A stretch of DNA of 64,000 nt, from positions 1 to 64,000 of the IMG/VR virus record IMGVR_UViG_3300020581_000010. One strand, 5' to 3'. Both the position numbers and the translations under genes were made by a program. Under the pieces are notes generated by a model. The model searched no databases, had not been told where the DNA came from, and saw only the letters and a list, made by a program, of their open reading frames with translations. Origin of the DNA: a virus. Below, piece after piece: positions 56,594 through 63,867 of this stretch; position 1 is the first letter of the stretch; each line of letters starts with the position of its first letter.

Positions 56594-56842
56594 TCATGCC
56601 TCCGGGTCAATGGTCCACGCAATCACCATCTTCTCCCACAAAATGCCCCTGGTGTGAGCCCGCTCGGGTTCGGTTGCTCCGGAGGACACCAATTCGTCAA
56701 CAGCTTGTGCCGTCATCCATTCCCGGCACGCATCGCATGAGCTGTAGTGCTTTGCCCCAGCGAGCAGTTCAGAGCCGGAAACCTGGTCGGCTTGGCGGGA
56801 GCACAGGCTGATGGTCTGATCGTGGAATTCTTGGCAGGTCAT
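56594..56842 (-). CDS. zf-HC2-like small protein, MTC family copy 2
   Basis: 82 residues starting MTCQEFHDQTISLCSRQADQ behind GGAGGCGAC. HYSSCDACREWM (H-x3-C-x2-C) matches the zinc-binding anti-sigma-type motif, as in the copy at 26649. Overlaps the following gene start. Confidence 0.58.
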   Translation of the reverse strand: MTCQEFHDQTISLCSRQADQVSGSELLAGAKHYSSCDACREWMTAQAVDELVSSGATEPERAHTRGILWEKMVIAWTIDPEA

Positions 56843-57010
56843 GTCGCCTCCGGGTCGGTCGCAATGAATTCGTCGATCTTCCTGCGGATCGGTGCGGCTT
56901 TCGCTTCCTCGCGTTCGAGCGTTTCCCTGTCGAACCGGGTAAAACTCCGTCCAAAACCAGCACGCAGGGCACGTCCCGTTGTGGTTGCGGCAAGCTGCCA
57001 GTTCGGTCAT
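56839..57010 (-). pseudogene. frame-disrupted small gene
   Basis: Starts MTELAACRNHNGTCPACWFW in one phase. From about 56930 the plausible coding continues in the +1 phase (FDRETLEREEAKAAPIRRKI...FIATDPEAT) and ends in an ATGA overlap with the next gene. The two halves read naturally as one protein of about 56 residues with one base too many between them. Either a frameshifted gene or a recoding site. Confidence 0.4.
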
Positions 57011-57069
57011 TGAAATGTCTCCGGTGCTTTGCCGCTGATGACCATGAGGCGATAGTCGTGGCAGGTCAT
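57007..57069 (-). CDS. 20-residue MTC-type peptide
   Basis: MTCHDYRLMVISGKAPETFQ behind GAGGTGATGCA, its stop overlapping the next ATG. The first six residues resemble the start of the two MTC-family proteins, so it may be an eroded copy or a translational leader. Confidence 0.35.
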   Translation of the reverse strand: MTCHDYRLMVISGKAPETFQ

Positions 57070-57138
57070 TGCATCACCTCAAAAGCACCATGCGGGACTG
57101 GCCTCTCCAAACCAGCCCGCACGGTGCGACGAAAGGGA

Positions 57139-57540
57139 TCACTTGAGCCACGTACTGTCAGACGCCAGGTCGAACAACCCGAACTTCTCAGCGAACGCCG
57201 CATCGTGGCACGCTGCACACCGGAGAACGCGGGCGTCGAATTGTTTGCCGTCTGGGGGAACGGCTGGCAGGCTCTTGGGGACGTAGGGCACATGCTCGGC
57301 TACCTCCATGATCTGTTCGGGGGCGTCCTTCGGATTGCGGTTTTGCTTGACCATCTCGGCTTGAGACTTCGCTACAGCGTCGGCCCGCTCAAAGAGCTTG
57401 TCCAGCCTGTCGTGCATTTCCTCGCGGTCTCTATTCAGACGCGAGGTGTCGAATTGAATCGAGACGACGACTATCGCAAGCAGCATTGCGTACACACCAG
57501 AGGCCACTTTGAAGAAACTGGGCACGTCGTCGTCTCTCAT
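57139..57540 (-). CDS. single-pass membrane protein with CXXCH motif
   Basis: 133 residues starting MRDDDVPSFFKVASGVYAML. Residues 12-30 form a transmembrane helix; 35-70 are a coiled coil (DREEMHDRLDKLFERADAVAKSQAE). Near the end LRCAACHDAAFAEKFG contains CAACH, the covalent heme c attachment motif. If the C-terminus is exported it could carry heme. A Met axial ligand is not obvious, so chance is possible. Start chosen at the ATG behind AGGGGGAGAGC. Confidence 0.6.
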   Translation of the reverse strand: MRDDDVPSFFKVASGVYAMLLAIVVVSIQFDTSRLNRDREEMHDRLDKLFERADAVAKSQAEMVKQNRNPKDAPEQIMEVAEHVPYVPKSLPAVPPDGKQFDARVLRCAACHDAAFAEKFGLFDLASDSTWLK

Positions 57541-57608
57541 GCTCTCCCCCTTGAAGAAACGCCGCACGGGGCAGCCCCTCCCGAAACCACCCCGCACGGC
57601 AACGAGAT

Positions 57609-58532
57609 TTAGACACCAGCCGCGACGGGCGGCAGCTTGACGAACCGCTTCAAGTCCTTGTCCCATGGGAAGCCCTCAGCCCGCCCCACCGACTGAAAGA
57701 AGTTGCCGATCTCCTTGCGGATTTCCTTCTCGCTCACCGCGACCCTGACTTCCTCCCACAGGGCGGTCAGGTTGTCAGCGTTCAGCTTGCCGTCCTTCTT
57801 GAGACCGTCCACGCGAAGCCCCCACGCCTTTAGGACGGACACAGGAGCGGCGGGTTCCGGCTTCGGCGGTGCTGTTTGCTCTTCTTCCGGTGGCGAGTCC
57901 TGATACTCAACCTCGCGTGTCGGTTCGGCGTCACGCGGCGGATCGACCTGTGGTGCCCGATTGTCCGCTTGACCCATCTCGTCGCTGGTGTAGAGCCCGC
58001 TGAGTTCCTGTGGGAACGCCTTGCGGAGTGCGAGGGCTTCGGCGGTCTTCGACAGCATCAACGCTGGCATCTTCGCCCACATAAAGGACGTGTTGCCTTG
58101 CTTGTCGAGCTGGACGTACTCCGACCAGAGGGCGACGGCCGACAGCGGCTTGTCGAAGTCCTTGCGGAGCACGCGGACCTTGGCAGCGGCGGGCGGTTCC
58201 TTCTCAAGCCACACGTCCCGCCACACGCCGTCTTCCCCGCACCACTGCGGCTCATCTTGCCCGGCGTACTTCTGGCTCCGATCAGCAATGAGCCGGAAGC
58301 CGTCGATGCTGGTCTGGATAATCATCACCTCGCGGCGTTGCTGTGAGTTCCACCGCTTGACCGGGTAGATTTGCCTGGCAAACGGGTCAAGGCCGGTCCT
58401 CTCGCATTGCCAGAGGAACATCGTCAGCTCGTCAGGCGTGGCCCCGGCACAGAGCGTCCGCCGAATCACGTCGATCTGCGATTCGGTGAACTTGTTGTGC
58501 TGAACCGTCACCAATTCTCCGTTGGTCGTCAT
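57609..58532 (-). CDS. bet: Bet-family single-strand annealing recombinase
   Basis: 307 residues starting [20 protein letters not shown] behind [42 protein letters not shown] and [17 protein letters not shown] are the hallmark blocks of lambda Bet/RecT-like Bet proteins; [30 protein letters not shown] closes the core. The C-terminal 110 residues include a Pro-rich linker and a small domain. It anneals single strands during recombination-dependent replication. No Exo partner was recognised nearby; the DnaQ-like or PD-(D/E)XK nuclease may fill that role. Confidence 0.88.
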   Translation of the reverse strand: MTTNGELVTVQHNKFTESQIDVIRRTLCAGATPDELTMFLWQCERTGLDPFARQIYPVKRWNSQQRREVMIIQTSIDGFRLIADRSQKYAGQDEPQWCGEDGVWRDVWLEKEPPAAAKVRVLRKDFDKPLSAVALWSEYVQLDKQGNTSFMWAKMPALMLSKTAEALALRKAFPQELSGLYTSDEMGQADNRAPQVDPPRDAEPTREVEYQDSPPEEEQTAPPKPEPAAPVSVLKAWGLRVDGLKKDGKLNADNLTALWEEVRVAVSEKEIRKEIGNFFQSVGRAEGFPWDKDLKRFVKLPPVAAGV

Positions 58533-58630
58533 CGTTCGTCCCTTTCGTAAAGTTTGTCCCTTAGTGTCGCTGCCACAATGGAGAGGACAGCGAGCCACAA
58601 CGCGAATTCAAGCCAGTCCGTGGCGGACAT
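58529..58630 (-). CDS. 33-residue membrane peptide upstream of Bet
   Basis: [20 protein letters not shown], then a short basic tail. One transmembrane helix. ACGGAGGCACG precedes the ATG, and the stop overlaps the Bet start (ATGA). Small membrane peptides of this kind are common in phage early regions and are usually missed. Confidence 0.6.
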   Translation of the reverse strand: MSATDWLEFALWLAVLSIVAATLRDKLYERDER

Positions 58631-58719
58631 CGTGCCTCCGTGAAAAATGCGGCAGGCTGGTAGGCACTTTCGATGGTTCTGATGGTACACCGCCAGTTCC
58701 TGCCGCTATCGCATCTCGC

Positions 58720-59355
58720 TCACTTGCCGGACATCGACCGGACTTCTTCGGGAGTGTATTCGTTGCTCACGCTCTGGCCTGTCAGTCCGCAAGCCCGCAT
58801 CCGGCTTACATTGCCAGCCGCCGCTGCGAAAGCCGACTTCGCGGTCGTCGGAGTGTAATTGGCCGCTGCCCCCTTGATGCCAAGACCGCCGGCTTCGGCG
58901 AATGCGTCCTGATTAGCACCGAGGAAAGTGAATTGCCACTTGTAAACGTCCTGCTGGTGCTGGATCATCGCCTTGATCCGCTCCTTGGTGAACTCCTTGC
59001 TGGAGTTCTCATAGCCATCCGTGATGATGACGAACACCACCAAGCCGGGACGGTCCTTTTCGTCCATCTTGCTGAGCCGGTCGCCTGTCTCGGCAATACC
59101 GCGTCCGACCGCGTCCAAGAGGGCCGTCATTCCGCGAGGCACCAGAGGACAGTGCGGGACTTCGCCGATGGGTTTCGCACGGTGGACGAACTCGTATTCG
59201 GTGTCGAACTGAATCAGCGTGAAAAGTGCACGTCCGGGCTGTTTCTTCTGCTGTTCAATGAAACTGTTCAAACCGCCCTCAGCGTCGGTCTTGCACGAAG
59301 ACATCGAGCCGCTGCGGTCAAGGACGATGACGATTTCAGAAAGGTCTTGCTGCAC
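58720..59355 (-). CDS. von Willebrand factor A domain protein
   Basis: 211 residues, GTG start behind AAGGAGTTTTTCC. IVIVLDRSGSMSS (DxSxS, 13-17), PRGMTALLDAV (Thr77) and VIITDGYEN (Asp113) complete the MIDAS metal site. SFIEQQKKQPGRALFTLIQFD and KWQFTFLGANQDAFAEAGGLGI are typical of this VWA subfamily. It lacks a MoxR AAA partner here. Probably a metal-dependent scaffold for protein contacts. Confidence 0.82.
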   Translation of the reverse strand: MQQDLSEIVIVLDRSGSMSSCKTDAEGGLNSFIEQQKKQPGRALFTLIQFDTEYEFVHRAKPIGEVPHCPLVPRGMTALLDAVGRGIAETGDRLSKMDEKDRPGLVVFVIITDGYENSSKEFTKERIKAMIQHQQDVYKWQFTFLGANQDAFAEAGGLGIKGAAANYTPTTAKSAFAAAAGNVSRMRACGLTGQSVSNEYTPEEVRSMSGK

Positions 59356-59388
59356 GGAAAAACTCCTTGGAATAGGGCGAATGATTGG

Positions 59389-59559
59389 CTACTGCACCTG
59401 GCTCACAAACGAGCAGATGTACGCTGACACCCTCCGCTTCGCAGCTTCGTCGAGGGATTCCAGTTCCCAGATTATCCTTTGCATCACGCGGAGTTCCGGG
59501 TGCTGCTTGCGGCGTTCGGTCTGCTCGGTCTCTTCCGGTTCGGTCGGTTGTGCGGACAT
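59389..59559 (-). CDS. small helical protein under operator control
   Basis: 56 residues starting MSAQPTEPEETEQTERRKQH behind AAGGAGCCACACC. PELRVMQRIIWELESLDEAAKRRVSAYIC. First gene after the HTH-2-type operator promoter at 59747, with a leader of about 180 bases. Confidence 0.58.
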   Translation of the reverse strand: MSAQPTEPEETEQTERRKQHPELRVMQRIIWELESLDEAAKRRVSAYICSFVSQVQ

Positions 59560-59746
59560 GGTGTGGCTCCTTAAAAGTGCCCGTCTCTCCGGGCTGTCCC
59601 GACAGCGTATCGGTAGCAGGAAGTGGTGCGATTCGTGCGTCACCGCTGGTCGCATTCCAAAAGTCGGCTGCTTACCCTGGTCACGGCGTCAGATGGTGCC
59701 TGACAACACCGCCGCCCTATGCTCTCTCGTGTTTCCTCATGACATA

Positions 59747-59775
59747 ATCCTACGCTTCGGCGAAGCATTTGTCAA
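59747..59775 (-). promoter_or_regulatory. promoter with HTH-2 operator copy (downstream)
   Basis: Minus strand TTGACA (59770-59775), 17 bases, TAGGAT (59747-59752). The spacer holds the palindrome GCTTCGGCGAAGC (plus strand). The 14-base block TACGCTTCGGCGAA (59751-59764) is repeated exactly in the HTH gene's own promoter. Confidence 0.78.
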
Positions 59776-59784
59776 CAAGAAAAA

Positions 59785-59982
59785 CTAGACCCGCGTGCGA
59801 GGTCGCCCCTTCGGCCTGACCCGCACGCTCTCAAGGTCCGTGCGTCGAATGGCGTAGTCGTGGCCGAATCGTTCGTGCCTTAGCTTGCCGGTCTTGCACA
59901 GGAGCTGCACGCTTCGCCGCGTCAGGCCGAGTTCGTCGGCGGCTTGCTGTGTCGTCAATATGCCGTTGAGTTTTTGAGCCAT
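59785..59982 (-). CDS. excisionase/MerR-type HTH regulator 2
   Basis: 65 residues. GILTTQQAADELGLTRRSVQLLCKTGKLRHERFGHDYAIRRTDLE is a winged helix-turn-helix of the excisionase (HTH_17) type, ending DLESVRVRPKGRPR as in regulator 1 at 44066. No ribosome site precedes the ATG at 59982; the -10 lies six bases upstream, so the mRNA is probably leaderless. Confidence 0.8.
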   Translation of the reverse strand: MAQKLNGILTTQQAADELGLTRRSVQLLCKTGKLRHERFGHDYAIRRTDLESVRVRPKGRPRTRV

Positions 59983-59988
59983 GCCGAA

Positions 59989-60017
59989 ATGATACGCTTC
60001 GGCGAAATGCCAGTCAA
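59989..60017 (-). promoter_or_regulatory. HTH-2 own promoter, leaderless
   Basis: Minus strand TTGACT (60012-60017), 17 bases, TATCAT (59989-59994), six bases before the ATG. The 14-base block shared with the downstream promoter lies at 59993-60006, between -35 and -10. The -35 overlaps the stop of the 30-residue membrane peptide. Confidence 0.78.
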
Positions 60018-60106
60018 TCCTTCTCCCTCGACTGCAACCACTTCACAAGAGCCCCAAGTGCGGCAATGGTAGCGATCCAGATGAGGATAAATATGGTGGG
60101 GTGCAT
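60014..60106 (-). CDS. 30-residue membrane peptide
   Basis: MHPTIFILIWIATIAALGAL, then KWLQSREKD. One transmembrane helix with basic/acidic tail. GGGGGCTGAC upstream, immediately after the HNH stop. Unknown; similar in layout to the peptide before Bet. Confidence 0.5.
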   Translation of the reverse strand: MHPTIFILIWIATIAALGALVKWLQSREKD

Positions 60107-60107
60107 G

Positions 60108-60488
60108 TCAGCCCCCGGTCTCGCCTGACAGGCTGTTCTTGATGCTCTCCTTCTCACGCTCCCGCATCGTGGCACAGTCATCAACGACGTACGGGTTCCA
60201 CCCCTTCCAATGCCAGTTGTGCCCGAACGTGAGGTGGCAGTTTTTCGACGGGTGCTCGCAGAGGGTCACGAGATTGGCGTCTACCAGCTCCAGCTCGGGA
60301 TGCGTGTGGTAGGGAAGCTTGTGGTGGACCTGCAAATCCTCAGTCCCGCCGCACGCCTGGCAAACCGGCTCTTTCAGTAGGTGGGCTTTCCTGACAGCTG
60401 GCCAGTGCGGAGAGCGTGCCTTGCCGTTGACCGTGGCAGGAGCGGCATTGGGATTGGCAGAGAACAAGGCAAGGATGCGGTCGAGCAT
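60108..60488 (-). CDS. HNH endonuclease
   Basis: 126 residues starting MLDRILALFSANPNAAPAT behind AGAGAGGCC. VCQACGGTEDLQVHHKLPYHTHPELELVDANLVTLCEHPSKNCHLTFGH contains the complete HNH motif with zinc Cys residues. Third HNH gene of the window. Could nick DNA for packaging or mobility. Confidence 0.78.
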   Translation of the reverse strand: MLDRILALFSANPNAAPATVNGKARSPHWPAVRKAHLLKEPVCQACGGTEDLQVHHKLPYHTHPELELVDANLVTLCEHPSKNCHLTFGHNWHWKGWNPYVVDDCATMREREKESIKNSLSGETGG

Positions 60489-60584
60489 GTCGGCCTCTCT
60501 GAAAGATTCCCCCGCCACTGGCAGCGTTTGCCCATCGCTCCGTCATTCGCAAGCCAGCCGACGGGGGAAGTCCTCTGTCAAAGG

Positions 60585-61844
60585 TCACTCGGCAGAAACG
60601 TCGTGCACGTCAGCCGACGCGGGCACGAGCGGGTTCAACGCCCACTTGCCAGCCTGCATCGGTCGCGGTGCCCCGAATGACACCCTGCCGCCCGTTGGGA
60701 TCGGCCTTGAAAGCGTCAGGATGATGTACGGAAGCGTCGGAACCGGGGTCGGCGTGGGAGTAGGTGTCGGGGTAGGCGTTGGAACCGGAGTCGGCACCGT
60801 GCCCTGCCCCTGAATGACCGCCGCGACAAACTTCGCATTGCACACGCCTAGGCCGGTACATTCGTCCCAGCCCGGCCTCGCCGTGTACGCTCCGTTGCTT
60901 CCGCTGGTGATGTCCGTGAGGTCATTCAGGGCATAGACGAGCGATTGCGTGAATGCGATCTTCTTACCGACCTCAGCGTCGATCAATGCCTTGAGTGCCG
61001 CCCACATCGGGCTCACTGCCGATGTCCCGCCGAACGTCTGAGACTGCCCCGCGATGAGCACCGCGTAGCCGGTATTGGCGTCCGCATCCGCACTCACGTC
61101 AGGCACGCCACGCTGAGCGTTCGTGTTGCCTGCCTGCCAGGTCGGCTTGGTGAAGAGTTTCGAGTAACCGCCCCCGCCGTAGCTCCAAGCCGTCTCAACG
61201 CTCGCGGACGGGCAGCTCGTGCCACCGCAGCCGAATATGTACGGACTGCTCGCGGGGAAGTCCGTGTTGTTGCCCGTGCCGCCGTCAGTCGATCCGTCGT
61301 CACCGCTGGACGCGAAGCAAGCCATGTTCGCGGCTACGCACGCCTGGATGCCATCGTTCGTTGCGGACACGCTGGCAGCGTCCCAGCCGGCCTCATTCTG
61401 TCCCCACGAAACGCTCACGGCACTCGCCCTGCCGTCCGCCGCTGCCGCCTTGAACCCGTCCGCGATGCCCGTGGCGTCGTTCGGTGCCCAGATCATCAGT
61501 AGCCCGATGTTTCCCCCGGTTGCCCCAGCGATCACCTGCATGTCGAGGGCCACTTCCCCATCGGCACTTGACGGGTCGCCGGTGTAGCTGTTCGTCGCCC
61601 CTCGAACGCTGATCTCAGCGATAGGTGGGACCGGGATGCCGAGCTGAGAGCAGTAGGCTTGCATGTCGGCCAGAGAATAACCGCCACCGAGTTCGATGAC
61701 GGCTATCCACAGCTTGGTAGGCCCGCTGAGGACAGGGTAGCCGTATCGCTTGGCGAGTTGGGCTGACGTGTAGGTCTGCTGAAGCCTCGCGGCATTCGGG
61801 CGGCGAATTCTCAGGACGCAAGATGATTTGGCGAATCCTGACAT
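60585..61844 (-). CDS. sedolisin-type serine-carboxyl protease (S53)
   Basis: 419 residues starting MSGFAKSSCVLRIRRPN. Catalytic triad Glu97 and Asp101 (DGEVALDMQ), Ser275 (FGGTSAVSP); oxyanion Asp182 (ASSGDDG). The calcium site is formed by DLTDITSG and GYDECTGLG-like GWDECTGLG near 309-333. There is no signal peptide or propeptide, unlike most S53 enzymes. A (PT)n linker at 345-365 leads to a C-terminal 50-residue tail. A phage sedolisin could act at entry or lysis on the protein-rich planctomycete envelope, or process virion proteins. Confidence 0.85.
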   Translation of the reverse strand: MSGFAKSSCVLRIRRPNAARLQQTYTSAQLAKRYGYPVLSGPTKLWIAVIELGGGYSLADMQAYCSQLGIPVPPIAEISVRGATNSYTGDPSSADGEVALDMQVIAGATGGNIGLLMIWAPNDATGIADGFKAAAADGRASAVSVSWGQNEAGWDAASVSATNDGIQACVAANMACFASSGDDGSTDGGTGNNTDFPASSPYIFGCGGTSCPSASVETAWSYGGGGYSKLFTKPTWQAGNTNAQRGVPDVSADADANTGYAVLIAGQSQTFGGTSAVSPMWAALKALIDAEVGKKIAFTQSLVYALNDLTDITSGSNGAYTARPGWDECTGLGVCNAKFVAAVIQGQGTVPTPVPTPTPTPTPTPTPVPTLPYIILTLSRPIPTGGRVSFGAPRPMQAGKWALNPLVPASADVHDVSAE

Positions 61845-61872
61845 GGGTACTCCGATGGGTGAGAGGCGGAAG

Positions 61873-62163
61873 TTACTTGGAATTGACGATGAGACTCCAT
61901 AGGGCTTCGTCTGCTGGCGGACTCAGCTTGCCTGGCAGTTCGTCCAAGAGGGCTTGGAGTTGGGCGACTTCGCTTCGTTTCCTGCGGATCAGTTGTTTCA
62001 GGGAATTCTTAGCAGACATTCGTCCGCAGCAATCGTCCGACGTGTCTTTTTCTGGGCTTCCTTTTAGCTCGTGGTAGACGCGACCGCCTGAAGGTTTGTC
62101 AGTTTCTGGCATTGCTTCGCCTTCGTCGTATCCTTCCGTTTCACGGTCTCTATCGCTGTGCAT
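61873..62163 (-). CDS. small helical protein
   Basis: 96 residues starting MHSDRDRETEGYDEGEAMPE. Acidic N-terminus, then SLKQLIRRKRSEVAQLQALLDEL coiled coil. GGAGAAGAC ribosome site. Unknown. 28 bases before the protease gene. Confidence 0.55.
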   Translation of the reverse strand: MHSDRDRETEGYDEGEAMPETDKPSGGRVYHELKGSPEKDTSDDCCGRMSAKNSLKQLIRRKRSEVAQLQALLDELPGKLSPPADEALWSLIVNSK

Positions 62164-62241
62164 GTCTTCTCCAAGAAAAAAGGGCGGTGCTGGTGTAAGC
62201 AGACACCGCCCCCGCGTTGGGGAAAGCGACGGACAGGAGAA

Positions 62242-62619
62242 TCAAGAGCCGGCACCACCGACCCCGCCGATGACCGGGCCGAGTCCTTGGAGGATGCCGA
62301 GAATCAACTGTACCCACTGCAACCACGACATGCCTGCCGGCACAGCCGAAGCGTGAGCCGTGGCCAGACCCTTCGCACCGATCATCTTGCGGCACACGTC
62401 GGCCGCTTGGGCGTGAGTCATTGCTGGTCCTGAATGCGGTGAGCCAGCAGCTAAGACGCCGGTCGCCGGGTCAGGGAATGCCTGGCCGAGACCGAACGCC
62501 ACGCCGTCTTCGAGGCAGTGGATTGAATGGGCGTCGGGCTTCTTTGCCCCCTCGATCACGGCCAGCATTTCCTGCCAGATTGCCATGTCGAGTGAAGTTG
62601 GATATGGACGGAGAGCCAT
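62242..62619 (-). CDS. protein with hydrophobic C-terminus
   Basis: 125 residues starting MALRPYPTSLDMAIWQEMLA. Helical body, then a hydrophobic C-terminal segment (SWLQWVQLILGILQGLGPVI) and Gly-rich tail, possibly a membrane anchor. It might be a holin-like or capsid-associated protein. No family recognised. Confidence 0.55.
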   Translation of the reverse strand: MALRPYPTSLDMAIWQEMLAVIEGAKKPDAHSIHCLEDGVAFGLGQAFPDPATGVLAAGSPHSGPAMTHAQAADVCRKMIGAKGLATAHASAVPAGMSWLQWVQLILGILQGLGPVIGGVGGAGS

Positions 62620-62713
62620 GTTGAACCTTTCAGAGTGAGAGAGAAAATCCGCCGCCCCCTTGAACATTCCCAGTGCTACCTAAGTGTCGGGGGACGGCGG
62701 TAAGAGACCACGA

Positions 62714-63118
62714 TCAACGACGACGCCCACCGACGAAGAATCTGCCGCCCCCGAAGCCTACGCCCCGGAAGCCGACACCGATCCCGCCAAAGCCGATGCC
62801 ACCGAAACCGACGCGAGAACCGAAGAACCCGCCCCGGAAGCCGACGGTGTTGAACCCGAAGCCACCGAAATAGGGATTGACAGCCAGCGAGTTGAACGCG
62901 AGGCCGTTCACGCCGCAACCACCTGCCGCATAGCCGCTGAAAGCAGGTGCGAAGTTGGCGACGACACCGCCACCGCACGTCGGGGCCGCTGCGAACATCT
63001 GCACTTGCGGCTGGGCAATGACGGTCGTGGTCTGCTGGGAAAAGTACTGTGCCTGTGACGTGCTGGCGAGGGCCAGAATCACGGCGATTGATGCGATGAA
63101 CTTCTTCAAGGAAATCAC
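62714..63118 (-). CDS. secreted Gly/Phe-rich protein
   Basis: 134 residues. MISLKKFIASIAVILALAST...AQA-type signal peptide with likely cleavage after SQA (about residue 23). The mature part is Gly/Phe/Val repeats (VGFGGIGFGGIGVGF) with two separated Cys. Low complexity, cohesive style like planctomycete surface proteins. Second exported host-like protein of the window. Confidence 0.65.
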   Translation of the reverse strand: MISLKKFIASIAVILALASTSQAQYFSQQTTTVIAQPQVQMFAAAPTCGGGVVANFAPAFSGYAAGGCGVNGLAFNSLAVNPYFGGFGFNTVGFRGGFFGSRVGFGGIGFGGIGVGFRGVGFGGGRFFVGGRRR

Positions 63119-63165
63119 CTAACCTTTCAAGTTAGAGAATCAGGGTTTCCCCTGTCATTGTACGC

Positions 63166-63867
63166 CTACGGGCGAGTTATTGGCGTCCCCGGCTTGATGA
63201 CAATTCCGACTGCGGGTCCGCCAGTCACGTCGCACGGTAGCACGAACGAGAACGGTCCCGGCACCGTCTGGGCGGGAACCGGGTTCCACGTCGCGGTCGC
63301 CGTGATCTGCACCGGCGTCCCCGGCACGCTCGGCTTCAGACCGTGCATCTTGAACGTCATGCCCACGGGCGGGTCAAGCGAGATGGTCGAGGGGTCCGAA
63401 GATGTCGGCACGGGCGTCAGCGTGGCGACGGAGCTGATGTCCACGGTCGCACCGCCAGCGTCGATGCCCATGACGGTGACGGTGTCATCTTCGTTGTCAA
63501 CGAACACGAAGTCACTGACGGACTTCGAGCCGGCCGCTTTGGCTGTCATCTTGCCGAGAGCGGATTTCTTGGTGAGCCGAATGGTCGGAGTCGTCATTGA
63601 AGACATAGTGGTCTCCTTTCGGGGGACGGGCGATGAAGTTTCTGCTGTGATCCCTGTTATTCTACGGTTTGCGTCGAGGAGTTCCTGCATTCCGGCGAGA
63701 AGAGCGTCCAGTTTACACTCGATCCGCTCTTTCCATTGCCTGAATTCTTCGTCAGCGAATAGGTTGCCGCTCATGTCATGCACCGCCGATACTAAGAGAG
63801 CGAACAAGCCGAGTAGGGTTAGGGCGAATCCGCAGAGGTACAGGGCGATTGCGGGGGCCTCATTCAT
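63166..63867 (-). CDS. membrane-anchored Ig-like protein with possible internal start
   Basis: 233 residues. Residues 1-30 are a transmembrane helix (LYLCGFALTLLGLFALLVSA), 40-70 a coiled coil. From residue 88 (ATG at 63606) a strong ribosome site, CGAAAGGAG, lies inside the frame, and the following 146 residues form a beta-sandwich domain (DFVFVDNEDDTVTVMGIDAGG..., VQITATATWNPVPA). Two products from one frame are likely: a membrane-bound form and a free Ig-like domain, perhaps a virion decoration. Confidence 0.62.
   Translation of the reverse strand: MNEAPAIALYLCGFALTLLGLFALLVSAVHDMSGNLFADEEFRQWKERIECKLDALLAGMQELLDANRRITGITAETSSPVPRKETTMSSMTTPTIRLTKKSALGKMTAKAAGSKSVSDFVFVDNEDDTVTVMGIDAGGATVDISSVATLTPVPTSSDPSTISLDPPVGMTFKMHGLKPSVPGTPVQITATATWNPVPAQTVPGPFSFVLPCDVTGGPAVGIVIKPGTPITRP

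Noticed and set aside
60720-60800. Minisatellite-like repeat in DNA
   Set aside because: It encodes the (Pro-Thr) linker of the sedolisin and is explained by the protein sequence.
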